The translations under genes and the position numbers were made by a program. Under the pieces are notes generated by a model. It was not told the DNA's origin. It did no database searches and was given only the letters and a program-made list of their open reading frames with translations. From Pyropia yezoensis (lineage: Eukaryota; Rhodophyta; Bangiophyceae; Bangiales; Bangiaceae): DNA of 64,000 bases. The number at the start of each line of letters is the position of its first letter. The first letter of the stretch is position 1. Location: positions 10,817,119 to 10,881,118 of the forward strand of contig CM020618.1 of the NCBI GenBank assembly GCA_009829735.1, in the 5' to 3' direction. Below are positions 19,504 to 27,256 of the stretch, in pieces.

Positions 19504-20989
19504 CAGTCCCAGGCAGATCGGCCTCTGCTCGCGTCTGTGGTATTTGGGGGCGCGTGGCCTCCCCCAAAGCAAAGGAGGTGCAGCAGAGGGGTTCTAGTCG
19601 GTGCCTTCCTCCTCTCCCCACCCGCGCCCCCCCCCCCCCCCCCCCCCCCCTCCCAATTTCCCGATCTAACCTGTGGTCTGAATTGTGAGCTGGGCGCCCC
19701 GTCACAGAATCCGTCGGTCCCATGTTGCCGACCGGTGCCGCATGACAGTTCCGTGGACGAAAGAGGGACAGCCGCGGTTTCATACGTGACTGGCTCTGCG
19801 ACACCGTGATCATTAGGTTACGAACCCGCAGCAGCAGGTCACCCGGGCTCCGTGGCCCACACATGCACGGGGGGGCCTTGCAAGGGGCGAAAGGCACGGT
19901 ATGTATTCAGGAACAGGCCGCCGGCAGCGGAAGCGAAGAGGCGGACATGGTGTTATGTGATCACCAAACGCGACAGGGCGATGCTGGGTGCGGGCGCGTG
20001 CATATTACACACGGGAGGCGAGTGTCCCTGCACTTGTGGCAGCCCGTCTTCCGGAGTGGGTGACGTCGGGTGTGGCGCAAACGATTTGGTCCCCCGCCAC
20101 ACAGATCTCTTGCTGACACTTGTGCTACATCGGCGCGTGCCGCATTCGGCGGCGGCACCCCCGAGATGATACGGGGAAGGTGACCCACGGGGAGAGAGGA
20201 GAGAGGGGGGTGAAGGGGGAGGGGGGGGGGGGGGGGGGGTGTCGCCAAAAGCTCGTCTCGAGACAAGGAACGACCCAGCGCGGCAGGACAGCGCCGTAAC
20301 TTGTGGGTATGTGGCATGCAGGACCGGGCCTTAACTTGTGGGTACGGGCCAGGACCGGGCAATAACGTATGGGTATGGGCGTGCAGATCGCACGTTGCGG
20401 TGCCCGCTTCGGCCCAAAGGTTGTGGTTTGTGGAACGGTCTGTCAGGAAGGTGTACGGTAACATATGGGGCTCCACTGCAGAAGCAAAGCTTGTCCGTGG
20501 GCCTTGTCCGTGAGCCTTGTTAATTTCTCCGCGGACGAACCTCACAGACCACAATCTCCCTGCTGTGGCGCGCCCGAGGATTTGCACAGACTCGCCACGA
20601 CCCCCACGCTACTCTATACGTCTCACCTGGAAGGTGCTCACAGACTCAATATGCATATCGTAACATATCACGTTTCGGCCGGCCCCGTACTTTCCTATTC
20701 GTACCGTGCGGCGGTCGATGCCCGCGGGTGCTTGGCTGGGTGAGCGGGTGGGCGGGCGGGTACGCGGGCTGGCAGGCCGACGGGCAGGCAGGTGGGCAGA
20801 CGGGCGAACGGGTGCGGTGCGCCGTCCGGAAACTGCCCGCGTGGGTGCCTGTGCGTGCTTTGGGGTCACCATCTCCTGCATTCGCTGCCATTGCATGGCG
20901 GCCCATTCACCGCCCACATTCAGCGCTTCACAGGCGCCCCATGAGCTACCCTTGGTCCCGTTGGCCATGGATGGACCGGCGTGGCCCTG
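19504..20989. other. Spacer; possible Cys-rich exon at about 19850-20130 (+)
   Basis: There is a C run of about 30 bases (19620-19650) and a G run at about 20218-20240. A plus-strand frame without ATG (about 19850-20130) has Cys-rich, gene-like composition (TCTGGPCKGRKARYVF, TWCYVITKRDRAMLGAG, ECPCTCGS). Short direct repeats of cttgtgggtayg..caggaccggg lie at 20300-20370. No family is recognised and no complete gene can be drawn. Confidence 0.35.
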
Positions 20990-21560
20990 CCCGCATGGGC
21001 GTGGTCGCCCTCTGACTTGGTGGTGTGGTGCGGTGTGCCCCTTCCCGCATGGGCGTGGTCGCCCTCTGACTTGGTGGTGTGGTGTGCCGTGCCCCTGGGC
21101 GTGGTCGCCCTCTGACTTGGTGGTGTGGTGCGGTGTGCCCCTTCCCGCATGGGCGTGGTCGCCCTCTGACTCGGTGGTGTGGTGTGCCGTGCCCCTGGGC
21201 GTGGTCGCCCTCTGACTTGGCGGTGTGGTGCGGCGTGCCTCTGCCCGCCTGGGCGTGGTCGCCCTCTGACTCGGTGGTGTGGTGTGCCGTGCCCCTGGGC
21301 GTGGTCGCCCTCTGACTCGGTGGTGTGGTGTGCCGTGCGGTGCGGTGAGCTCCTGACTCGGTGGTGTGGTGTGCCGTGCGGTGCGGTGAGCTCCTGACTC
21401 GGTGGTGTGGTGCGCCGTGCGGTGCGGTGAGCTCCTGAATCGGTGGTGTCGTGCGGCGTGTGGTGCGGCGTGCCTCTGCCCGCCTGGGCGTGGTCGCCCT
21501 CTGACTCGGTGGTGTGGTGTGCCGTGCGGTGCGGTGAGCTCCTGCCCGCCTGGGGGAGTC
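20990..21560 (+). repeat. Minisatellite, ~45-55-bp units
   Basis: About seven copies of gtggtcgccctctgac(t/c)(t/c)gg, alternating with ggtgtggtgygcc..ccctgggc, start near 21000, 21055, 21100, 21156, 21201, 21257 and 21300. A shorter derivative (gtgcggtgagctcctga) repeats near 21340, 21382 and 21424, and the long form returns at 21489. Two unit types alternate, so a higher-order structure is present. Open frames on both strands here are by-products. Confidence 0.88.
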
Positions 21561-21671
21561 TATTTTTCCACCACCCCCCCCCCCCCCCCCCCCCCCTCCG
21601 CCCTTCTCCTCCCCCCCTCCCCGCCACTCACCGGTTCCTCTGCCTGTCCTCCGGTCCGGCGTGCGCTGGGA

Positions 21672-21745
21672 GAAGCAGGCTAGAGGTGGCCTTCAACCGG
21701 TGACGCTCTGTGCGTAGCCCGGTTGCCCCTCGTCTGCCTTTCCCC
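21672..21745 (+). repeat. R345 core copy
   Basis: agcaggctagaggtggcc..cggtgacgctctgtgcgtagcccggttgccc..gtctgcc matches the other R345 cores. It follows a C run (21575-21597) and ends about 150 bases before the ATG of the next gene. Confidence 0.88.
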
Positions 21746-21897
21746 CCGCTCTCGACTGGGTCCCACTTGGAGTGCTGAGAAGGTGCGGTGTGTCCCTGTC
21801 CGCCTGGTGATCGCTATCTGTGTCGGTAGTGCGAGGTGTTGTGCGGTGTAACACCTGCCATCCCCGGTACATACCGACGGACTGTGTGGCTGTCATA

Positions 21898-24888
21898 ATG
21901 CCTCATACGACGTCACTGCGGAAGGGTGGACGAAAGCGCAGCCGTCGTGCCTCTGGCGGTGCCAACACTCTACCTGCTTCTGGTCATCCAGGTGTGTCCA
22001 CTGGCCTGCCTGCCCTCCTACATGGCGGGTATGGCTTCAAACCGGGACCTCACGCCTCTCCAGCGGCTGGTCATTACAACGTTGTGCCGGGGCCGCACGC
22101 CTTCCCACAAGGTCCCGGCGGTCCACACGCCTTCCCACAAGGTCCCGGCGGTCCACACGCCTGCCCACAAGGTCCCGGCGGTCCACATGCCTTCCCAGTA
22201 GGTCCCGGCGGTCCACATGCCTTCCCAGTAGGTCACGGTGGCCCAGTAGAGCACCGTGGCTTACCATGGACGCACACCCTCCCTCTTGGTCCACATGGCG
22301 TACTTCCTGGCGCGCATGCGCCGGGGCCGCATGCCTTCCCTCCTGGGCCAGGGATCTTCCCCGTTGCCCCTCAAGGCTTTCAACCGTGGACCCACGCCCC
22401 TCCCCTGGGTCCGCACTATTCTCCGGATTTACGCGTTCTTCCCCCTGGCCCGCACTATCCTCAGGATTTACGCGTTCTTCCCCCTGGCCCGCACTATCCT
22501 CCGGATTTACGCGGTGTTCCTCCTGGCCCGCGTGTCTACTATGGCTTTCCACCCTACTTCCCAGCTGCCCCCCCCGGCACACAAGGCTGGGTGGGGTCAG
22601 CAGGGAATGCGGGGGGGGGGGGCCACGGGGCTCGTTCCCGTCGCACCGCAGGAGGTGTCCCACCTACTGTGCGGCCTCCTGCTGCAAGCACTGTGCGCAG
22701 AGGCACGCGCTCCCCCAGTGGGCGCGGCGGCCGTGACGAACGGCGTAATGTGCGTGCAGCGGCCGGGGGCAGCAGCCGGGGAGGTGCGGCGGCCGGCGGC
22801 GCCGTGGCCAGTGCCACGCCGACCCCTGACAACGACAAAGAGGGCGGTGGGGTGGACGCGGACGCACAAGCGCGTCTGCTCGCCACAGACACACCGACCG
22901 ACGACGACAAAGAGGGTGGTGGGGTGGACGAGGAGGCAGAAGCGCGTCTGGAGCGGGCCATGAGTGAATGGCTGGCCGAGCACGAGGCCAACACGACGGT
23001 CATGCGTGTGGAGCCCCCCGCAGGTGGACACCCGCCTACCAGTCCACGAGCCGGACGACCGTCGATTGAAGACAGTGCGGAGGCACCGGTACCGGCCGCG
23101 TCTGCCCCTGTGCCGGCATCCCCCGTCATCCTGATTGGTGATTCGTCTACCTCCTCCGCCTCACCGCCCGCGTCACCCCGCCCAGTGGGGGGGTCTCCGA
23201 CCACGTCTGCCTCGCGCTGGTCGTCGCCTTGTCTGTCTGAAGACTCTTCGGGTGAGGAAATCGTCCCCGTCAGGCGGTCTCGCAAGCGACGACTCCGGCG
23301 TGGCACCCGGTCGGATGCTGCCGGTCCCGCAGAGGTCTCCCCCGGTGCATTGGAAGCAGGGACAGGGAGCAATTCCGCGCCCGTTGGCGGTGCTGCCTGT
23401 GCGGTGGAAGACGTCATTGCTGGTGGCGCCGACGACAACACGGAAGGCTTGAGTGAGGAAGACCTTTTGCAGCGGCGGGGAGTCGACTGGAGCGTCGTTG
23501 ACAGTGGCGACGACGACAGTGGCGACGACGACAGTGGCGACGACGACAGTGGCGACGACGACAGTGGCGACGACGACGGCGGGAGCAGCGGTGACGCCTC
23601 GGGGGACGTTGACAATGCACAGCCACCAAATCCATCGAGTGGCTGCACGCGCGCCCGGCGCAGTGGACAACTGACCCTGCCCCTCTCGAGGTACAGCAAG
23701 AACGACGGTGTGTTCGGGGAGATGCGCGTCCCGCTCCGCACCAAGACGACTGCCATGCGATCTGACACGCTCGCCACTTTGGGTGATGACCCACGAACAG
23801 CCCCTTGGGTGTCACTCGACGGCCAGGCGGATCGGTCGGGGTGTCACGCTTTTCCACCCGGGGCAACCCGGTCCGTAAAACGAAAGTGGAGGAAGGTGAT
23901 GCGGCTGCTCAAGAGGGCGATGCCAACGATTCTGGAAGAGGCCGCGCGTGCGGCGGCAGAAGGCGCACAACATCCTCAAACGGTGGCCACCGAACCGGCA
24001 GCCAGAAAGGTAAGGTCGGAGGAGAGCAAGGCAAAGTTTGTTTATGTCTACGTCTATGTCAAGCGCCGTTGCAAGACGTGTGTCAATGCGGTTTACGACG
24101 GCAAGCGGTGCTACCTGGATACTCTCACAATGGCGACCGTTCAGAGTGCTTTCAACGAACGGGACCGCGCGCACCGCGATGCTGTTCCTGGTGCTGATCG
24201 ATACCACGCGACCCTGTTTGATACTCACTATCAACGGCACCCAAAAGACTTTTGGCGGACAATCGTCTACTACTACACGGGCCCGGACGGGGACATTCCC
24301 ATTCGATTGGCGGTGACCGCGGTGGATCAAGCCGTCTACCGCGTGCTTGAGGAGCACGGCATGGCGGCACTCAACAACAAGAGGCCGTCGGTATCGGCTG
24401 TCCCACTTGTCCCTATTGTCGGGGACACTGACGAGTGGCGAAAGCTACGCGCCAAGCTGGTGGCGTACAAGGAGGAACACGGGGACATGCGGGTCGCTGA
24501 CATGGCGGGGCCACTGACTGCCCGAGTGCAAAACGTGCGGCTTCAGCGCGGACTTGGTTACCCGGCGGAGGAGCAGTGGCTCACCGACCAGGGCTTTGAG
24601 TGGGAGGCGGACCGTGCAAGTCGTGCAGAGCGAGGCCTGCATCGGCGGCAATGGCCTCTCGTCAAGGCCATGATCGCATGGCTGGAGAGCCACAGAGGTG
24701 ACCTGCCTTTGACGTTGTCACGGGGGCCGAGCAGGCAGAGCGATCGGCATGCCGGACGGGAGGCGACGAAGGCAGGGGACTTTTTGCGCAAGAGGTGGGA
24801 CAAGTCGATCCGGATCTACGGGGGCGTGTCCCTCGATCATGCGAAGCGCATCAATGCGGCGTTTTTGCGTGGGCGGGGGCGGGGGTGA
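21898..24888 (+). CDS. Large repeat-rich protein with C-terminal helicase-associated (HA)-like domain
   Basis: 996 residues from the ATG at 21898. Residues 1-25 are basic (LRKGGRKRSRRASGG). About 60-220 are His/Pro/Gly repeats: GPHAFPQGPG units encoded by 30-bp direct repeats (22096-22230), then GPHYPPDLRVLPP units encoded by ~42-bp repeats (22420-22540). A long acidic/Ser region follows, with five SGDDD units (23510-23580). From about 700 the composition becomes globular (FVYVYVYVKRRCKTCVNAVY, FWRTIVYYYTGPDGDIPIRL). Residues 845-905 read EWRKLRAKLVAYKEEHGDMR ... QWLTDQGFEWEAD, the W/L/YKEEHG...LxxxGFxW pattern of HA domains (Pfam 'helicase associated'). A second degenerate unit may lie at about 915-990. 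HA domains are expanded in algae and thought to bind nucleic acid. No helicase motifs are present. Confidence 0.6.
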   Translation: MPHTTSLRKGGRKRSRRASGGANTLPASGHPGVSTGLPALLHGGYGFKPGPHASPAAGHYNVVPGPHAFPQGPGGPHAFPQGPGGPHACPQGPGGPHAFPVGPGGPHAFPVGHGGPVEHRGLPWTHTLPLGPHGVLPGAHAPGPHAFPPGPGIFPVAPQGFQPWTHAPPLGPHYSPDLRVLPPGPHYPQDLRVLPPGPHYPPDLRGVPPGPRVYYGFPPYFPAAPPGTQGWVGSAGNAGGGGHGARSRRTAGGVPPTVRPPAASTVRRGTRSPSGRGGRDERRNVRAAAGGSSRGGAAAGGAVASATPTPDNDKEGGGVDADAQARLLATDTPTDDDKEGGGVDEEAEARLERAMSEWLAEHEANTTVMRVEPPAGGHPPTSPRAGRPSIEDSAEAPVPAASAPVPASPVILIGDSSTSSASPPASPRPVGGSPTTSASRWSSPCLSEDSSGEEIVPVRRSRKRRLRRGTRSDAAGPAEVSPGALEAGTGSNSAPVGGAACAVEDVIAGGADDNTEGLSEEDLLQRRGVDWSVVDSGDDDSGDDDSGDDDSGDDDSGDDDGGSSGDASGDVDNAQPPNPSSGCTRARRSGQLTLPLSRYSKNDGVFGEMRVPLRTKTTAMRSDTLATLGDDPRTAPWVSLDGQADRSGCHAFPPGATRSVKRKWRKVMRLLKRAMPTILEEAARAAAEGAQHPQTVATEPAARKVRSEESKAKFVYVYVYVKRRCKTCVNAVYDGKRCYLDTLTMATVQSAFNERDRAHRDAVPGADRYHATLFDTHYQRHPKDFWRTIVYYYTGPDGDIPIRLAVTAVDQAVYRVLEEHGMAALNNKRPSVSAVPLVPIVGDTDEWRKLRAKLVAYKEEHGDMRVADMAGPLTARVQNVRLQRGLGYPAEEQWLTDQGFEWEADRASRAERGLHRRQWPLVKAMIAWLESHRGDLPLTLSRGPSRQSDRHAGREATKAGDFLRKRWDKSIRIYGGVSLDHAKRINAAFLRGRGRG

Positions 24889-24942
24889 CCTTCCGGACAA
24901 GGTGATGGACGGCGTGTCCTCGTGGCGAGGGTAGCCGAGGCC

Positions 24943-25785
24943 ACCATAATGTCTCACTGCATTTGCATGTCTTCGATATTTGTGACAGGACCTACTTGCA
25001 GGCGTCGCGGCTCAGCTTCCTCCACAGCTTCCTCCACGAGGCCCACTTGGCGCGCATTCCGCCGGTACCGGCTGGCCAAGCTCACCTTTGACACCGCCCT
25101 GGCGGTGGCGCCGGGGGGCGCGGAGCCCCACCGGCTCGCCCAGTCGGGGCTTGACAACCCGCTCGACGCGCCGGACACGATGCGCCTCCGCTACGCCGCC
25201 GCCGAGGCGTGGATGACCCTCCACCGGGACTTTGTCACCAAAGCCGTCACGGGGGACCTGTCGCGGCAGCTGCTGGCGCTTCTGGCGCCGTCGCTGGTGC
25301 CCGAGGAGCACTTTTTCGCCATGCTCGCCGCCAACCACCCGGCCCTCCGGGCGCGGACCGCCAATGACGCGATGCGGGGGATTGTGTGGACCCAGCAGGG
25401 GGTGCCGTCAGAGGGCGCCCGCCCCTACTATGTCGACTCGCGAGACCCAGACAGCGGGGAGTACCTGCTGGCCGACCGGGTGCTCGGCATGAGCGCCATG
25501 TTTGTCCGCAAAATGCGGGACGTGGACAACCCCCTCATGGACCGCATTGACTCGGAGAGCGCGGGGGTGGCCGGCGCTGGCAGCGGCCGCGCCGTCAATG
25601 CGTCGGCGGCGGCGGCCAAGGCGGTGCGGAACTTCCAGTCCTACGACGCTGCCGCGGCAACGACGGTCAACGTGGGGCAGTGGACATTTGTTGACGACCA
25701 GGTGGGGGGGACAGGCGGGGCCATTGACGAGTGGGGTCGCAAGACATTGGGGGCTCTACGCCGCGGCCGCTGCGGACGATTGAAG
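24943..25785 (+). pseudogene. C-terminal part of a GT14 (core-2/I-branching-like) glycosyltransferase
   Basis: Two frames carry the similarity. Frame 3 (to about 25065) reads YLQASRLSFLHSFLHEAHL. Frame 1 then reads LAKLTFDTALAV ... WMTLHRDFVTKAV, LLALLAPSLVPEEHFFAML and GMSAMFVRKMRDVDNPLMDR. The (V/I)PxExxFxxxL block followed by an (L/M)FxRK block is characteristic of GT14 beta-glycosyltransferases of the secretory pathway. The N-terminal half, including any signal anchor, is not in the window. cttgcag just before 25000 could be a 3' splice site of a missing intron. The frame change near 25065-25080 cannot be fixed by a normal-sized intron, so a frameshift (real or sequencing error) is likely. 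The 3' end is uncertain. Confidence 0.5.
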
Positions 25786-25976
25786 TGTTATTTGGGGAGA
25801 GTGGGAGGGGTTGGGCAGGTTGAGGGCAAGCAGGAGATAGGGGTGGGGGGAGAGGGGGAGCCGTCGCATGGAGGTGCTGGGCCAACAATCACAAGAGAAA
25901 ACAGGGGGCGGCCACCGCCACCCCATCGTCGCTCTTCACTCCTTGTTGGTCCGATTGTGGGAAGGTGCGGTGTGGG

Positions 25977-26681
25977 ATGGGCAAGCCCCCTCACCAGCGG
26001 CATCCCCTCCCCCCACCCGTACCCACGCCGACACGCCTCCCCGTCCCCCCGTCCACCCTCACGACCGCGATACCGGCCGGCGGCGGTGGACAGTGCGGGC
26101 CTCCCCCCCCGTCCCCCCGTCGTCAGGGCGGCGTGGCGCGCTGCCGCCGCTGCCGCCAGAGGGGCGCCCCCAGCCCCCCCCCCCCCCCGGCCTGCGTGCG
26201 GGCCTTTTGGGACGTTCTCGACGCCCGCCACGAGGTACTGCTGCGCGGCGCCGAGCACCGCGCCGCCCGCCAGGCCGAGGTGGACAACGTGGCCGCCTAC
26301 CTGGCGCGGCTGCTGGAGCTGAGCATCAGCCTCTCCGCCACGGAGCGCCGCCTCCGCTCGGCGGCCGCCGCCGAGCGCCGTGGCGCCACGCCCGCCGACC
26401 ACGAAGCGCGGGTGCGGGCCGACGCGGCGGCGCTGGTGGGGCTGGTCAGCGAGCAGGAGCGCCTCGCTGACACGTGCCCCATCTGCTACGACCTCCTGGG
26501 GGGGGACTCGCCGGCGGCGGAGGTGCGGCCGCGCATCCGCTGTGGCCACCGCTTCCACGCCCACTGCCTGGCAGGGTGGAAGGAGAGCTGCCACGCCGGG
26601 GGGCGGACGCCCAGCTGCCCGCTCTGCCGGGGGCCGCTGACGTCCCCGACGGCCACGGCGAGGGCGTTGTGGCAGTATTGA
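25977..26681 (+). CDS. RING-H2 finger protein (probable E3 ubiquitin ligase), 3' end altered by retrotransposon
   Basis: 234 residues from the ATG at 25977; the Pro-rich first ~75 residues are poorly supported because a C run (26165-26190) may hide a frame change. A helical segment follows (about 78-165, Ala/Arg/Glu-rich). The RING-H2 lies at 167-217: C167-x2-C170, C189-x-H191-x2-H194-x2-C197, C214-x2-C217 (CPICYDLL...CGHRFHAHC...CPLC). Such domains recruit E2 enzymes. The last four codons and the stop (26668-26681) come from the 5' LTR. Without the insertion the frame would read ...ATARA then TGA. The pre-insertion junction GGC|GTGAGT is also a strong splice donor, and the sequence beyond the 3' LTR offers a phase-compatible exon (43556-43682). 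The original gene may therefore have been longer. Confidence 0.65.
   Translation: MGKPPHQRHPLPPPVPTPTRLPVPPSTLTTAIPAGGGGQCGPPPPSPRRQGGVARCRRCRQRGAPSPPPPPACVRAFWDVLDARHEVLLRGAEHRAARQAEVDNVAAYLARLLELSISLSATERRLRSAAAAERRGATPADHEARVRADAAALVGLVSEQERLADTCPICYDLLGGDSPAAEVRPRIRCGHRFHAHCLAGWKESCHAGGRTPSCPLCRGPLTSPTATARALWQY
26663..26667 (+). repeat. 5' target-site duplication GGCGT
   Basis: GGCGT precedes the 5' LTR and the identical GGCGT follows the 3' LTR at 43460-43464. A five-base TSD is usual for Ty3/gypsy integrases. Confidence 0.92.
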
Positions 26682-27137
26682 CCCCCAGGTAGGGGGGCAA
26701 CACGTGCCATGCAAGGGGCGGCAGGCCACTAGCCTGATCCGTTCCTCCCCCTGCATTTGGGTCCATATTCCCTAAGTTTGGGATAGTTAGCTTAGTAGTA
26801 AATCCAACTTGGATTTGAAGGGTTTTCTGCATTTATCGTCTTAAATTTTCGTGTGGCCCGGTGGGCAGGTGCTGGGGTGGGAGATTCTGAGTGGCGAGAT
26901 TCTGAGTGGACCCTGGGGGGATAAGGGGAGGGACAGCGGGGCTTGGCCCTGCGTCCCCGTCCCGACCAAGAAACTGTTGGACCACACACCATCTTCTTGT
27001 TTGTCCGTGGGGGGTTTGCCCCACAACAGGGACAGAGTGTGTGCGACTTGCACTTCTTCCGGTTCCTCCGACACGGGAGGCAGCCCTGGCACACCGCCCC
27101 AACTTGGGTGCCGTGTGTGCTTGTGGTTTTTGCCACA
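26668..27137 (+). repeat. 5' LTR (470 bp)
   Basis: It starts TGTGGCAGTATTGACCCC and ends TTTTTGCCACA. It differs from the 3' LTR by one single-base indel (near 26819) and two substitutions (near 26843 and 27068). It contains an odd-length palindrome (aaatccaa-c-ttggattt, near 26800) and a direct repeat of gagattctgagtgg (26881-26908). No clear TATA box is visible. Confidence 0.95.
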
Positions 27138-27139
27138 TT

Positions 27140-27158
27140 TGGTGGAGCAGCAGGGGAC
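27140..27158 (+). other. Primer-binding site
   Basis: TGGTGGAGCAGCAGGGGAC begins two bases after the 5' LTR. It has the TGG expected to pair with the CCA end of a tRNA. I cannot name the tRNA from sequence alone. Confidence 0.75.
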
Positions 27159-27256
27159 AGAGGTAAACTTTGCCTCCGGGTGCACCCGGGTGTAGGGGAC
27201 CCTCTGTCTCAGAGGAACGGTGGTCTTGGACCGTGTCATACGGATCGTCAGCCAAC

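Noticed and set aside
20920-21627. 235-codon minus-strand frame through the minisatellite
   Set aside because: A repeat translated in a frame that happens to be open; no ATG-supported domain.
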